The notes: a model not told the origin generated them from the letters alone. A stretch of DNA of 64,000 nucleotides from Planctomycetales bacterium (GCA_028285345.1 JANQPT010000044.1:372001-436000); one strand, 5' to 3'; positions 15,740 through 25,001 are shown, numbered from the stretch's first letter. Program-made: numbers and translations.

Positions 15740-15992
15740 GAAGGTCCTCTTGATGTGAACGGGTGCAGATCGTAACTGCTTGCGGCGCGGCGATGAAACA
15801 GTCATAGTAAACGATGCAACGATAGTCGGCGGCTGTGCTGTTGTCAAAGTGGAGCGAGAGTTCGCCCGCGCCGAATTTTCCCGTTTCCGCGACAAAGAAG
15901 GGTTGGCGATTCCCAACGGTTGACCTAAGCTTTGCCAGTAACTCAGTTGAGCGATAGAGATTGCGAGCAGGGGCCCAACGTGGAGCGAAACC

Positions 15993-16193
15993 ATGAGTGT
16001 TGAGCAAGAATATATTGTGTGCCTCGGTTCGATTCGCCGAGGGTATCAATTCTTCGGACCGTTCGTTTCTGAACAGGCGGCGAAAGATTGGGCCGAGGTA
16101 GCCGTCGAAGCAGAATACACCATCACCCCGTTGCTCAAGGACGACCGAGTCGCCGAATGCAACTGCGCCATGTCGCAGGGTGACGGAATCTAA
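15993..16193 (+). CDS. Small conserved-looking protein, unknown function
   Basis: 66 residues: IVCLGSIRRGYQFFGPFVSEQAAKDW... The FGPFxSxxxAxxWAE pattern followed by a hydrophobic ITPLL strand looks like a compact alpha/beta domain of the type seen in many planctomycete orphan proteins. GGAG sits about 10 bases before the ATG. It overlaps no other gene (the flippase is taken from ATG 16273). Function unknown. Confidence 0.65.
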   Translation: MSVEQEYIVCLGSIRRGYQFFGPFVSEQAAKDWAEVAVEAEYTITPLLKDDRVAECNCAMSQGDGI

Positions 16194-16272
16194 ACGACGG
16201 CGAATTGTCCAAGTTTCGCGGCCAACCGGCGTATTTCTCCATTTCTGCTGGGGCGTTTCCAAAAGACTACGG

Positions 16273-17814
16273 ATGTCCGTCCGGCAAAGTTCCCTCAAAT
16301 CCGTCTTTCTGCTGAGCGTTTGCTCGTTTGGGCATCTGGTATTGCAGTTTGTGCTGCTCAAGATTCTGGCCGAGTTTTTTGGCGCCGGGGCGGATTTCGA
16401 CGCCTACTCCGCTGCTCGCGCGGCGCCGCTGGTGCTCAGCACGATCTTGGTCGGCTCCCTCAATTTCGCGTTCGTGCCGGTGTTCATCGAACGTTGCGAA
16501 ACATTGGGCGAGCAGGCAGCCTGGCGGACCGCCGGCGCAGTGGGTGGAATGTTGCTGCTGGTCACATTCGCGCTGGCGCTCATTGGGTTCTTGGCGGCGG
16601 TTCCGATCGTCTCACTGCTGAATCCCGGGTTTTCGACCGAGCAATTGCAGTTGACGGCGCAGTTGTTTCGCATCCTGATTTGGCTGATTGTGACCAACGG
16701 CGCGATCAGCTTCCTCCAGGCAGTCCATCATTGCCAGGGACGGTTTTTCATGCCCGCTGCGACGCCACCGTTGGGCGGAGCGGTGGCGATCGTCATCACG
16801 CTGTTGTTCCATCAGTCATGGGGAATCTCCGCGGTCGCCATCGGCGTCATCAGCGGCGCCACACTCGCGGCGTTGCTGCAACTCCCGCTGTTTCTCCGCC
16901 ATGCTCGTTTTCAGTGGGTGCTTGACGAGGGACTGTCGCGTATGCTGCGGCTGATCGCCCCATTGGCGGCGGGAGCGGCCTATTACAAATTAGATCCGCT
17001 GGTCGATCGTTACCTCTCATCGCGAATGCCGACCGGCAGTGTGTCGCTGCTGGAATACTCTTGGCAATTCACCAGCGCCATGTTGATACTGACATCCAGC
17101 GGATTGTCGGTCGTTGTCTTCCCCGTCATCTCACAGCGCGCCGCGGAGGGGGATCGGGAAGGGCTAAAACAGGAACTCTCCTACGCGATGCGATTCCTGG
17201 CGTTTGTGCTGACACCGACCGTTGTCGGGTTGGCCCTGTTCAGCACGCCGGTCATCGCCGATTTGCTCCAAGGAGGCGCCTTTCAATCGGCGGACAGTGA
17301 AGCAGTCTCCCGATTAATCAAAATCTACACCATGGTGATTGTCGGCGGCAGCTTCGGCGAGATGCTGTCGCGCGTGTTCTATGCCCTCAAAGATACGTGG
17401 ACGCCGGTCATCATTTCGATCGTGGGCTTCACGCTCGGCGCACTGGCCAAGATCACGGTCGGCGCCCGGGGAGGAGTCGACGGGATCGCCGCCGCGACCG
17501 CCGCTTATTATCTGTTTAACGCCGCTTGTATGCTGTTGATTCTCAGACGGCTGATCGAGGGCATTGGCTTTGCCGGCGTCCTGCGGACGGTGCGTGATTG
17601 CCTGGTCGGAACGGCGGCAACCTGCGTCGTCGCCTACGCTCTGCTGCAGTTGGACTTTCGTTTCCGTTCAATTCCCGCAGCGGCGCTCTCCGCTGTGACC
17701 TATGCGGGTGTCATGTACGGCCTCCGAAACGAATTCGCGACCACCTTCTTCTCCTTTCTCAACCGCCAGTGGCGACGACTCACCAGCAAGGGAGATTATG
17801 GACCCGCTGACTGA
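16273..17814 (+). CDS. murJ: MurJ/MviN-family lipid-linked glycan flippase
   Basis: 513 residues with about 13-14 membrane segments, the length of E. coli MurJ. Family-like segments include the N-terminal SVFLLSVCSFGHLVLQFVLLKILAEFFG, LNFAFVPVF and YYKLDPLVDRYLSSRMPTGSVSLLEYS. It would flip lipid II or another polyprenyl-linked saccharide across the inner membrane. I take ATG 16273 because the upstream in-frame sequence overlaps the preceding small gene. The following methyltransferase and glycosyltransferase genes suggest a role in exopolysaccharide or surface-glycan export rather than, or as well as, peptidoglycan; MurJ-family paralogues are common in such operons. Confidence 0.8.
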   Translation: MSVRQSSLKSVFLLSVCSFGHLVLQFVLLKILAEFFGAGADFDAYSAARAAPLVLSTILVGSLNFAFVPVFIERCETLGEQAAWRTAGAVGGMLLLVTFALALIGFLAAVPIVSLLNPGFSTEQLQLTAQLFRILIWLIVTNGAISFLQAVHHCQGRFFMPAATPPLGGAVAIVITLLFHQSWGISAVAIGVISGATLAALLQLPLFLRHARFQWVLDEGLSRMLRLIAPLAAGAAYYKLDPLVDRYLSSRMPTGSVSLLEYSWQFTSAMLILTSSGLSVVVFPVISQRAAEGDREGLKQELSYAMRFLAFVLTPTVVGLALFSTPVIADLLQGGAFQSADSEAVSRLIKIYTMVIVGGSFGEMLSRVFYALKDTWTPVIISIVGFTLGALAKITVGARGGVDGIAAATAAYYLFNAACMLLILRRLIEGIGFAGVLRTVRDCLVGTAATCVVAYALLQLDFRFRSIPAAALSAVTYAGVMYGLRNEFATTFFSFLNRQWRRLTSKGDYGPAD

Positions 17815-18811
17815 ACCCGATCAGGCCGAACATCACGTCGAATGGGAGCAGACCGCTTGCCCGCTTTGCGGTGAGGAAGCGTCGACATTCGTGCTCTCGG
17901 CGCGGGACTGGCAACTCGGTTATCCCGGCGATTTTCAGCTCAACCGCTGCCGGGGCTGCAGTCACGTTTACCTTAACCCGCGTCCGACGCCCGATTGCAT
18001 TAACGTCTTTTATCCGCGCGAATACGGGCCCTATCAAGCGGGCGCGGCGGACGACGGCCCGCGGTCGCGGGATACGAAACAAGTCGGTCTCTTGCGCCGT
18101 TTGCTGCGATGGTCCGTCGACACCTGCGGTGAATTCGTTCCGGAGATCAATACTTCGCCGCGCCGCGCGCTGGAAATTGGCTGCGCCAACGGCGATTTTC
18201 TGCTGCGGCTCAATCAACAAGGCTGGCAAGTCCAGGGCGTGGAATTCTCACCCCCAGCCGCGCAGCGCGCGACCGAGCGCGGGCTCGATGTTCACCTGGG
18301 GACACTGGAGTCCGCCCAATTCGCGGCCGAGCAGTTCGATGCCGTCTTCCTCTGGATGGTGCTTGAGCACGTTTATGATCCGCGCGCTACGCTGCGTGAA
18401 ATTCGCCGCATCCTCAAACCGGGCGGCTGGGTCATCTTCAGTCTGCCGAACTTCGCATCCTGGGAGCGGCATCTTTGCGGGCGTTATTGGTACGCCCTCG
18501 AATTGCCCCGCCATTTGCACCACTTCACTGTCCCGGTCTTGCAACGATTGCTGCACGATAGCGGTTTCGGCTCAATCCGAGTCATCCACCAGCGCAACAT
18601 CAATAGCCTAGTTGGCAGCTTGGGGTACTGGCTGCAGGACAAGTCGCCCGAATCGAAACTCGCCCGCAGGCTCATCGCCCACTGCGACGATCCCTCCACG
18701 TGGGCGGTCATTTTGCTGGCGCTGTCGGCGAAAATACTCGCGTGGTTGCGGCAATCGGGCAGGCTCACCGTTGTCGCCCGCCCGCAGAGTGAATCCCTCG
18801 AACTCAAGTGA
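17798..18811 (+). CDS. SAM-dependent methyltransferase with N-terminal zinc ribbon
   Basis: 337 residues from ATG 17798, which overlaps the flippase stop by 17 bases and has AAGGGAG directly upstream, so the two are probably translationally coupled. The N-terminus has a CPLCG...CRGC ribbon, then HVYLNPRPTPD typical of Methyltransf_12/13-like enzymes on sugar or glycan substrates. The SAM-binding motif is ALEIGCANGDFLLRL near residue 130, followed by DAVFLWMVLEHVYDPRATL and RILKPGGWVIFSLPN. The C-terminus carries a hydrophobic stretch. It likely methylates a glycan intermediate made with the neighbouring glycosyltransferase. Confidence 0.9.
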   Translation: MDPLTEPDQAEHHVEWEQTACPLCGEEASTFVLSARDWQLGYPGDFQLNRCRGCSHVYLNPRPTPDCINVFYPREYGPYQAGAADDGPRSRDTKQVGLLRRLLRWSVDTCGEFVPEINTSPRRALEIGCANGDFLLRLNQQGWQVQGVEFSPPAAQRATERGLDVHLGTLESAQFAAEQFDAVFLWMVLEHVYDPRATLREIRRILKPGGWVIFSLPNFASWERHLCGRYWYALELPRHLHHFTVPVLQRLLHDSGFGSIRVIHQRNINSLVGSLGYWLQDKSPESKLARRLIAHCDDPSTWAVILLALSAKILAWLRQSGRLTVVARPQSESLELK

Positions 18812-18821
18812 TTGATCGGCA

Positions 18822-19862
18822 ATGCGGATCCTGTTTCTCATTTCCGGCCGCGAAGTCCCCAGCAGCCGATATCGCATTCTGCAATATGTGCCCTACTTGC
18901 AGCAGCGCGGTCACCACTGCGTCGTGCTGCCGAGCATTCCGCCGAAATACCGGGGCTGGCCCTGGCTGGGAAATCGGCTCAGCGACTTGCCTCGATGCTT
19001 CTTTCGAGGCATCGATCTGCTCCGCGCGTTGATCGGACGATTCGATGTGGTCGTGATCGAGCGCGAATTGTACAGCAGCGGTTTGTTGCTCTATGAAAAA
19101 CTATTCCGACGGATCGCCGGCAAGCTGGTCCTGGATGTCGATGATGGAATCTTCCTGCAGCATCCGCAGAAGTTTCGCACGCTCGTCGCAATGTGCGATC
19201 ACGTGGTCGCCGGCAGCGGACTCATTGCTGAGGAACTGCGCAAATACAATCCTCAAGTAACTGTCATTCCGACATCGATCGATCTGGCAAACTACCCCGC
19301 CGTTTCCGAGCAGTCGAAGCCCCACGACAAATTCGTCATCGGCTGGACGGGGACCGCCGGAAATTACCCGCATCTGCAATCGATCCTGCCTGCACTTCGT
19401 GAACTGCGGATTGATGCGGAGCTACGGATCATCGCGGAGCGCGAACCGCCGCAGGACGTCTTTGCCCTCAAGAACATCAATGTCCGCTTCCAACATTGGA
19501 GGGCCGAGAGCGAAGCAGACGACTTGCGCGATTGCGACGTGGGCATCATGCCGCTGCCGGACGACGAATGGTCGCGCTACAAATGCGGGCTGAAGATTCT
19601 GCAGTACATGGCAGCCGGCATCCCGGCAATCGCGTCGCCGGTGGGGGTAAACGGCGAGATTATCACGGACGAGGAAAATGGGCTGCTGGCAAATTCCCCC
19701 GGCGAGTGGACGACAGCACTGACGCGACTGGCGGGCGACGCGGAGTTGCGGGAGCGTCTTGTCGCCGCCGGTCGCGCGACCGTTGAGGAGCGATATTCCG
19801 TCGAACGGAAAGTATCGGTGTTGGAGGAATTGCTGAAGCGGGTCATCGATCAGCGAGATTAG
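18822..19862 (+). CDS. GT4-type glycosyltransferase
   Basis: 346 residues. A typical GT-B start RILFLISGREVPSSRYRILQYVPYLQQRGH is followed by VVIERELYSSG, KLVLDVDDGIF, IGWTGTAGNYPHLQSI and RCDVGIMPLPDDEWSRYKCGLKILQYMAAGIPAIASPVGVNGEII, the donor-binding region of family 4 (glycan synthesis). It starts 10 bases after the methyltransferase stop, so flippase, methyltransferase and glycosyltransferase form one operon. The sugar and acceptor are unknown. Confidence 0.93.
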   Translation: MRILFLISGREVPSSRYRILQYVPYLQQRGHHCVVLPSIPPKYRGWPWLGNRLSDLPRCFFRGIDLLRALIGRFDVVVIERELYSSGLLLYEKLFRRIAGKLVLDVDDGIFLQHPQKFRTLVAMCDHVVAGSGLIAEELRKYNPQVTVIPTSIDLANYPAVSEQSKPHDKFVIGWTGTAGNYPHLQSILPALRELRIDAELRIIAEREPPQDVFALKNINVRFQHWRAESEADDLRDCDVGIMPLPDDEWSRYKCGLKILQYMAAGIPAIASPVGVNGEIITDEENGLLANSPGEWTTALTRLAGDAELRERLVAAGRATVEERYSVERKVSVLEELLKRVIDQRD

Positions 19863-19984
19863 TGTTCCCTCGCAATGCGTTTCGGCATAGCCTATGAGGC
19901 TGCTGCCGTGAGCCTGTTTCCCGGCACTCGTCCGGCCGCCGGGCCCAAACTTTTTGAATGTCTTGATAGCGCAGGAGACATGTG

Positions 19985-20938
19985 ATGAAGAAATCCCGCT
20001 TGCCCGCCGTCGCCGCATTCGCGTTGTGCGTGAGCTTGTTGTTCAGTATCGCGCTTTTACACGGAGACGAGGAAACGAATCTCGACGTTCAACCGGCAAC
20101 AGAGTCCACGCAAGACAACGAACAACCACTGGACCCTGCAGAAACGGAACCTGACGAAACAAATTCACAGCCTGAGCCGGCCACCTTGGACTTCACGCTG
20201 GATATCCGCGACGGTTCACACTTGGTTTGCAGCGGATCACAGGATTTGGCGATTCCGCTCACGACGGAGTTCGGCGAAGTGACGATTCCGCTGCGGCTGA
20301 TCGCGTCGATGGAGTTCTTCGAAGATCACAGGACCGCTGTCGCGAACTTGCACAATCGCGACCGCTTGACGGGAGCCTTGGGAGAAGAACCGCTGAAGGT
20401 CAACACGGCGATGGGGGAAATCGCGGTCCCGACGAACGTGATTGTCCGGCTCGAAATCAAACGCCCGGAATTCAAACCCGATTTCTCCGCCGAAACCGCG
20501 GCGAAGATCGATTCGAGTGATGCCGCGCCGGTCGCGCTCCAGGAATCGGACGACAGCGAAGGATGGAGATCCGTTCCCCAGTTCTTGCGCAGAGCGCAAA
20601 TCTACTCAGCCGCGAAACGGCCAACGGACGGGAAAACAAGTTTTCGCGTCGTTCAAGACGGCATCGTCTACTTGGCGTGCCATTTTGGCTACGAAGGCAA
20701 CGCAAGCGGCGGCTGGAAGGCCGAGGCGTTGTCAGAAGCCGATTTCATCCGCAAGGGCTGGAAACCGGTTTCGCAGATGATCGCGGGCAATGGGCGGACT
20801 TACACCGTGCTGCGAAAACCATGCGGCTCCGGCGAGACCTTCAATCTGCGATGCAACAAGTACTCACCACCGCTGGTGATACTGCTGCGGCCTCGCCTCA
20901 ACCCTGATGTCGCTCCATTCGACGATGCCGCGTTTTGA
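19985..20938 (+). CDS. Exported protein of unknown function
   Basis: 317 residues from ATG 19985, with GGAG about 8 bases upstream; a GTG one codon earlier is possible. It has a signal peptide (KKSRLPAVAAFALCVSLLFSIALL), then a low-complexity acidic linker rich in Thr, Glu and Pro. Next is a beta-rich region with TLDFTLDIRDGSHLVCSGSQD and repeated strands around IPLTTEFGEVTIPLRLIASMEF, a pattern seen in planctomycete exported proteins. The C-terminal third looks like a second globular domain (DGIVYLACHFGYEGNASGGW). I do not recognise a named function. Confidence 0.82.
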   Translation: MKKSRLPAVAAFALCVSLLFSIALLHGDEETNLDVQPATESTQDNEQPLDPAETEPDETNSQPEPATLDFTLDIRDGSHLVCSGSQDLAIPLTTEFGEVTIPLRLIASMEFFEDHRTAVANLHNRDRLTGALGEEPLKVNTAMGEIAVPTNVIVRLEIKRPEFKPDFSAETAAKIDSSDAAPVALQESDDSEGWRSVPQFLRRAQIYSAAKRPTDGKTSFRVVQDGIVYLACHFGYEGNASGGWKAEALSEADFIRKGWKPVSQMIAGNGRTYTVLRKPCGSGETFNLRCNKYSPPLVILLRPRLNPDVAPFDDAAF

Positions 20939-20965
20939 TCGAAGCAATACAATGATTGCCGCATC

Positions 20966-22246
20966 TTACGCTGTCGCTTCCGGTCTTTGCGACTGGTCAA
21001 GAGTGTGCGCCGGGACCATCTTTTCGTTTTCACGGTCCCAGCCCATCATTTGATTCGTCCGCCACGACTCGTTCGCCATATTGACCGCCACCACACCGGC
21101 CAGGCCCAATTCGGTCGGGCACTTCAGTTCTTCGCCGTTGCGGAGATGATTCTGCAGGTTCGTGTGGTGCAGTTTGATGTCCTCGGCGCCGGTCTTTTTG
21201 TGCTGGGCCAGGATCTTGCCGTCCTTGTCCTTCGCCACCCAGCCGTCGCCGGTGAAGTACAGCGTCCCGCGATATCCGCGGATGAGGTGGTCGATCTTCA
21301 CGCGGTTGCTCATTGTCCCCAGCACATAGACGGTCATCCCGCGGGGGTACTCGCAGATCATCTCGAAGTTGTCCGGCAAATCGCGGCCGTCGTCCCACTG
21401 CCAAATGCCCCCCATGCCGACGACGCGGCGGGGATAGAGCAGTTTGCAGGCCTTCATGATCCGCGTGATGCGGTGGATGAACAGGTCGGTGCAGATCCCG
21501 CCCGAATATTGCGAATAGTTCCGCCACTCGAAATAGTGGTGCGCATTCCAGTCCGTCTTGGGAGCGTCGCCCAGCCACTCTTTCCAGTTGAGATCGTCCG
21601 GTTGCGGGCGCCCTTCGACGGAGGGACGCTTCCGCCAGGGACCTTGCGTGTCGTAACGGCGGACGTACTCGATCTGCGCCTGCACGACTTGGCCGATGAC
21701 CCCTTCCTCAATCGCTTGAGCGGCCGAACTGTAACTGTCGTCCGACATTCCCTGCACGCCGACTTGAATCGGCAGCTTCGTCTCTTTCTGTTTCTTGATC
21801 ACCGCCTGCGCTTGCGGGATGGAATGCGTCATCGGTTTTTCGCAATAGACCGCTTTGCCGGCGTCCATAGCGGCGATGGTCATTTTGGAGTGTTGATGCT
21901 CCGGCGTGGCAATCGTCACATAATCGATGTCCTTGTTGTCCAGGACGTCGCCGTAGTCGGTATACGCTCTGGTGCCCAGCTTCGCGGCCGCTTCCTCAGC
22001 GCGGGTCTTCCAGCAATCCGCCACGCCGCCGAATTCAAGATTGTTCGACTCTTTCAGCCCCAGGCACGCCCGCACATGCCCGCCGCCCATGCCGCCCACG
22101 CCGATAAAGCCGATGCGAATCCGGTCGTTCGCTCCCAAGACAGCGGCGTAGCTCTTGGCTGACATCGCCATCGCCGAAGCCGCGGCGCCGCCTGCCGCCA
22201 AAAATCCGCGCCGTGAGACCGAAGTGACTGGTTGATCCGCATCCAT
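20966..22246 (-). CDS. Gfo/Idh/MocA-family oxidoreductase with Tat signal
   Basis: 426 residues. The Tat signal SRRGFLAAGGAAASAMAMSA precedes a Rossmann fold (IRIGFIGVGGMGGGHVRACL), the EKPMTHSIPQAQAVI lysine motif and a C-terminal alpha/beta domain ending QMMGWDRENEKM. Planctomycetes carry many such exported NAD(P)-dependent sugar or inositol oxidoreductases. Substrate unknown. Similar but not identical to the second copy at 41501-42991. It converges with the exported protein ending at 20938 (27-base gap). Confidence 0.93.
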   Translation of the reverse strand: MDADQPVTSVSRRGFLAAGGAAASAMAMSAKSYAAVLGANDRIRIGFIGVGGMGGGHVRACLGLKESNNLEFGGVADCWKTRAEEAAAKLGTRAYTDYGDVLDNKDIDYVTIATPEHQHSKMTIAAMDAGKAVYCEKPMTHSIPQAQAVIKKQKETKLPIQVGVQGMSDDSYSSAAQAIEEGVIGQVVQAQIEYVRRYDTQGPWRKRPSVEGRPQPDDLNWKEWLGDAPKTDWNAHHYFEWRNYSQYSGGICTDLFIHRITRIMKACKLLYPRRVVGMGGIWQWDDGRDLPDNFEMICEYPRGMTVYVLGTMSNRVKIDHLIRGYRGTLYFTGDGWVAKDKDGKILAQHKKTGAEDIKLHHTNLQNHLRNGEELKCPTELGLAGVVAVNMANESWRTNQMMGWDRENEKMVPAHTLDQSQRPEATA

Positions 22247-22433
22247 CTGCCGAACTCCTCGCTATGATTGGTAATCTGTGATTTTCGTATCAATGCATAA
22301 ACCGATATTCATCAATTCATCATAGCAGGCCCCAAAATAGGCGGCAATTCTGGCGGGGGTTGTTCCGATGGCCGGCATTCGTAAACTTGTGGAAGCATGC
22401 TGTTAGGAGCGACGTGGCGTAGGGAGGCTGACT

Positions 22434-23228
22434 GTGGATAAAAGTATTCTGTTGACTAACGATGACGGCATTTTCGCCCCCGGTTTAGGCGCCATGCGGA
22501 GTGCCGTAGCGGATTTGGGCGACGTGCAAGTCGTTGCCCCCGCGAACGAACAGAGCGGTGTGAGCCACTCGATCACGTATCTTGAACCGCTGATCATCGA
22601 CGACGTCTACCGTGACGACGAATTATTCGGACGTGCCGTCGGCGGCAGCCCGGCGGACTGCGTTAAGGCAGCGATGCTGGAATTGTGCGACCCGGTCCCC
22701 AATCTGGTGATCAGCGGAATCAATTGTGGATCCAATGCCGGTATCAACGTGCTCTATTCCGGGACCGTCGCGGCGGCGATTGAGGGCGCATTTTTCGGCG
22801 TTACCTCGATTGCGATTTCGCTGTCGACCGACACCCGCCCCGATTACGAGCGGACCGCACAAATGGCCGTCGAGCTGATTCGGCAGTTACTGAACCAAAA
22901 CCCGCCAACCGGTTCGTTGTGGAACATCAATTTCCCCAAACAGCACGAAGGCTGGCCGCTGGGCGTGAAAGTCGTGCCGATGGGATTGGAACGTTATCGT
23001 GAGCGGTTGGAAAAGCGGATCGACCCCCGCGGCCGCAGTTACTACTGGAGCGGGTTGCATCCTGAGCAATCGCCGCCGTCACAGGCGGATACCGATGTTG
23101 CCGGGCTGGCCGACGGATACGTGACGATCACTCCGCTGAATTTTAATCTTACCTGCCTGGAACAACTTGGCCGACTGCAGGACTGTGCGTGGGAACTTGG
23201 CCATCAGGCGACCAAAACAGCGGATTAG
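22434..23228 (+). CDS. surE: 5'/3'-nucleotidase SurE
   Basis: 264 residues. Dephosphorylates nucleoside monophosphates; the family is linked to stationary-phase survival. The signature is at the start: SILLTNDDGIFAPGLGAMRSA with the metal-binding NDD. It is followed by PANEQSGVSHSITYLEPL, GSPADCVKAAMLEL and SGINCGSNAGINVLYSGTVAAAIEGAFFG, all typical of SurE. The start is a GTG at 22434. The C-terminus ends in a short variable tail (NLTCLEQLGRLQDCAWE). Confidence 0.96.
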   Translation: MDKSILLTNDDGIFAPGLGAMRSAVADLGDVQVVAPANEQSGVSHSITYLEPLIIDDVYRDDELFGRAVGGSPADCVKAAMLELCDPVPNLVISGINCGSNAGINVLYSGTVAAAIEGAFFGVTSIAISLSTDTRPDYERTAQMAVELIRQLLNQNPPTGSLWNINFPKQHEGWPLGVKVVPMGLERYRERLEKRIDPRGRSYYWSGLHPEQSPPSQADTDVAGLADGYVTITPLNFNLTCLEQLGRLQDCAWELGHQATKTAD

Positions 23229-23336
23229 GCTTGAATCTTGGCCGATGTGCGGAGATAAAAAACTTTGCAGGCTGCTGACAGCGTTTTTCGCAGGTTTGCT
23301 CACAAACCGACCGGTTCAACACAGGAGCGGTTTCCC

Positions 23337-23861
23337 ATGAGATATTTGATCATCTTGCTAACTTTACTGATGCTCAGCGGCTGCTACAAATTTGGAGAGA
23401 AGGAGGCCGCCAAGGCGAAGAAGGCGAAACAGGCGAAGCAGAAGCAGCAACAGGATGCCGCGGCCAAGCCGGCGGGTCAGCAGCCGATTCTTGGGAAGAT
23501 GACCAACGTCATCGTCGATGCGGATGAAGCGCTCAAGGACCCCAATATCCGCGAACTCGGCAAGCGGAAAATCCCGATCGCCGATCCGCTGACCCAAGCC
23601 GCCGCAGGCTACTTCCTTGTGACCGCGCGGGTCAGCGTGTTGAATCTGAAGCACAACGTCGATATCTATCGAGCACAGCATGATAAATTCCCGACATACA
23701 AAGAACTCATGAAAATGCTGAAGCAACACGGCATCCAAATGGCCCAATTGCGGCCGTATGAAATGTACGGCTACCATCAAAAAACGGGCGAGATCGTCAT
23801 TTTAGAAGACATGGAAAAGAAAGAGCAGCATGGGCCGACGATCCCATTGCAGGAGGAATAG
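23337..23861 (+). CDS. Lipoprotein of unknown function
   Basis: 174 residues from ATG 23337, preceded by AGGAG at 23322-23326. The signal peptide IILLTLLMLSGC has a lipobox (LSGC), so it should be a membrane lipoprotein. After it comes a Lys/Ala/Gln-rich linker (EKEAAKAKKAKQAKQKQQQD), then a globular part with FLVTARVSVLNLKHNVDIYRAQHDKFPTYKELMKML. This recalls the NLKHxVDLYRAxNDKYP helix of type II pseudopilins, but no pilin-type N-terminus is present. Function unknown. Confidence 0.85.
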   Translation: MRYLIILLTLLMLSGCYKFGEKEAAKAKKAKQAKQKQQQDAAAKPAGQQPILGKMTNVIVDADEALKDPNIRELGKRKIPIADPLTQAAAGYFLVTARVSVLNLKHNVDIYRAQHDKFPTYKELMKMLKQHGIQMAQLRPYEMYGYHQKTGEIVILEDMEKKEQHGPTIPLQEE

Positions 23862-23948
23862 TCGGCGAGCGATGTTGCCAACGCACCGCGTCCGACGTTG
23901 GTCGCACCGGTTCGCTACACTGAACGAGGCATAGTCTGCTTGCTTTCG

Positions 23949-24017
23949 ACGCCCGTCCGTCCAATACGGATTCAAATGGCCAGTGGCCGTTCATCTGACG
24001 TTCATGATCTGTCGGAC
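23949..24017 (+). pseudogene. Possible remnant of an orphan gene related to the next gene
   Basis: Reading in frame from 23949 gives TPVRPIRIQMASGRSSDVHDL, which resembles EPFQPFHIKMTSGERFEIRHP of the 88-residue protein encoded at 24135-24401. The similarity stops about 20 residues in, and no plausible start or complete domain surrounds it. I read it as a decayed copy of the same small family. Chance similarity of a short stretch is possible. Confidence 0.3.
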
Positions 24018-24134
24018 CCCGTCGTACACAAGTACGTGCTTGCGGGGAATCCGTTTCTTTCCAGATATGATCAGATTTTCCAGAAGTTCACTTCGGTTTT
24101 TGTAGACTAAAGACTTTTTCAGGAAGCCGCTCAC

Positions 24135-24401
24135 ATGATGACCAACCGACGCATCCTCAGTTACGTCAACGCTGAACCGTTTCAGCCGTTTCACATCAAA
24201 ATGACAAGTGGTGAACGATTCGAGATTCGGCATCCCGAGATGATTCAGGTGGGACGAACAACCGCGACGATCTTTATGTGGGTTCAGGAGGACAGCGGTG
24301 ACGGGCATGGAGAACGAATGCAGGAGATTTCCATCTTGCTGATCGAATCGATCGAACTACTGCAGTCTGCCGCAGCGAGCCAAGATCGCTCTCAAGATTG
24401 A
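24135..24401 (+). CDS. Small orphan protein, unknown function
   Basis: 88 residues starting MMTNRRILSYVNAEPFQPFH. AGGA lies 10 bases before ATG 24135. The PFxPFxIxMxSGxxFEIxHPE pattern with a following beta strand is a common planctomycete small-protein type of unknown role. First of three compact small genes (24135-25001). Confidence 0.72.
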   Translation: MMTNRRILSYVNAEPFQPFHIKMTSGERFEIRHPEMIQVGRTTATIFMWVQEDSGDGHGERMQEISILLIESIELLQSAAASQDRSQD

Positions 24402-24513
24402 ACGACTCACTGTCATAGCACTTATCCGCCGGCCAAATCCCGCTCGTGAGCAGCCAACGACAAGGTCATGTCGATGTCAAAACTTCTCGCCGAGTCGACA
24501 AAGGACCTGAATC

Positions 24514-24708
24514 GTGTTTGAATCTATGGACGAGACGATGGTGGAGATCCTGCGGGCGAAGAGCGAAGCACAGCGGCTGGCCATTGCCAATGGAATGTGG
24601 CGGTCCGCTCGGCAAATGTTGATCCATCGACTCAAACAGGAACACCCCGATTGGACTGAAGAAGACCTGCAACGGGAAACCGCTCGGAGGATGTCCGATG
24701 GAGCTTAG
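24514..24708 (+). CDS. Small orphan helical protein, unknown function
   Basis: 64 residues from GTG 24514, chosen because GGA at 24503-24505 lies 8 bases upstream; an ATG 12 bases later would have no ribosome site. RLKQEHPDWTEEDLQRETARRMSDG at the C-terminus is a pattern seen in many planctomycete small proteins (HPDWxEEELxxExARRM). Predicted all-helical. Function unknown. Confidence 0.7.
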   Translation: MFESMDETMVEILRAKSEAQRLAIANGMWRSARQMLIHRLKQEHPDWTEEDLQRETARRMSDGA

Positions 24709-24737
24709 ACTTCACCAATGACGTTTAAGAATTTGGC

Positions 24738-25001
24738 ATGAATCGCCTCTCTTCTGATTTTGTCGTTCAGCATCTCCACATCCATAATAACGGGGAAGAA
24801 TGCGTCAAGATGATCGGCGTTTATGAGTCGCGGCGCTCCGCAGAAGATGCCGTTCAGCGTGTCGCCTCCCAACCGGGTTTTCGAGACTGGCCCAAAGTTA
24901 TCGATCCGCTTGTCGACGATGAGGAGAGTGGATTCCACATCGACGAATATCGAATCGGCCAAGATCACTGGACTGAAGGCTTTGTGACTGAGGTGTTCTA
25001 G
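24738..25001 (+). CDS. DUF7336-like small protein
   Basis: 87 residues. VVQHLHIHNNGEECVKMIGVYESRRSAEDAV and a C-terminal GFHIDEYRIGQDHWTEGF match the DUF7336-type layout (KxIGVYxSxxxAxxAV ... FxIDxYxLDxDxWxEGF). Such proteins occur near polymorphic-toxin and immunity loci, which is a family-level hint rather than proof. No strong Shine-Dalgarno sequence before the ATG. Not evidently in an operon with rimO. Confidence 0.72.
   Translation: MNRLSSDFVVQHLHIHNNGEECVKMIGVYESRRSAEDAVQRVASQPGFRDWPKVIDPLVDDEESGFHIDEYRIGQDHWTEGFVTEVF

Noticed and set aside
20987..22162. 391-codon frame on the plus strand
   Set aside because: Antisense shadow of the Gfo/Idh/MocA oxidoreductase gene, typical of GC-rich coding DNA with regular codon use.
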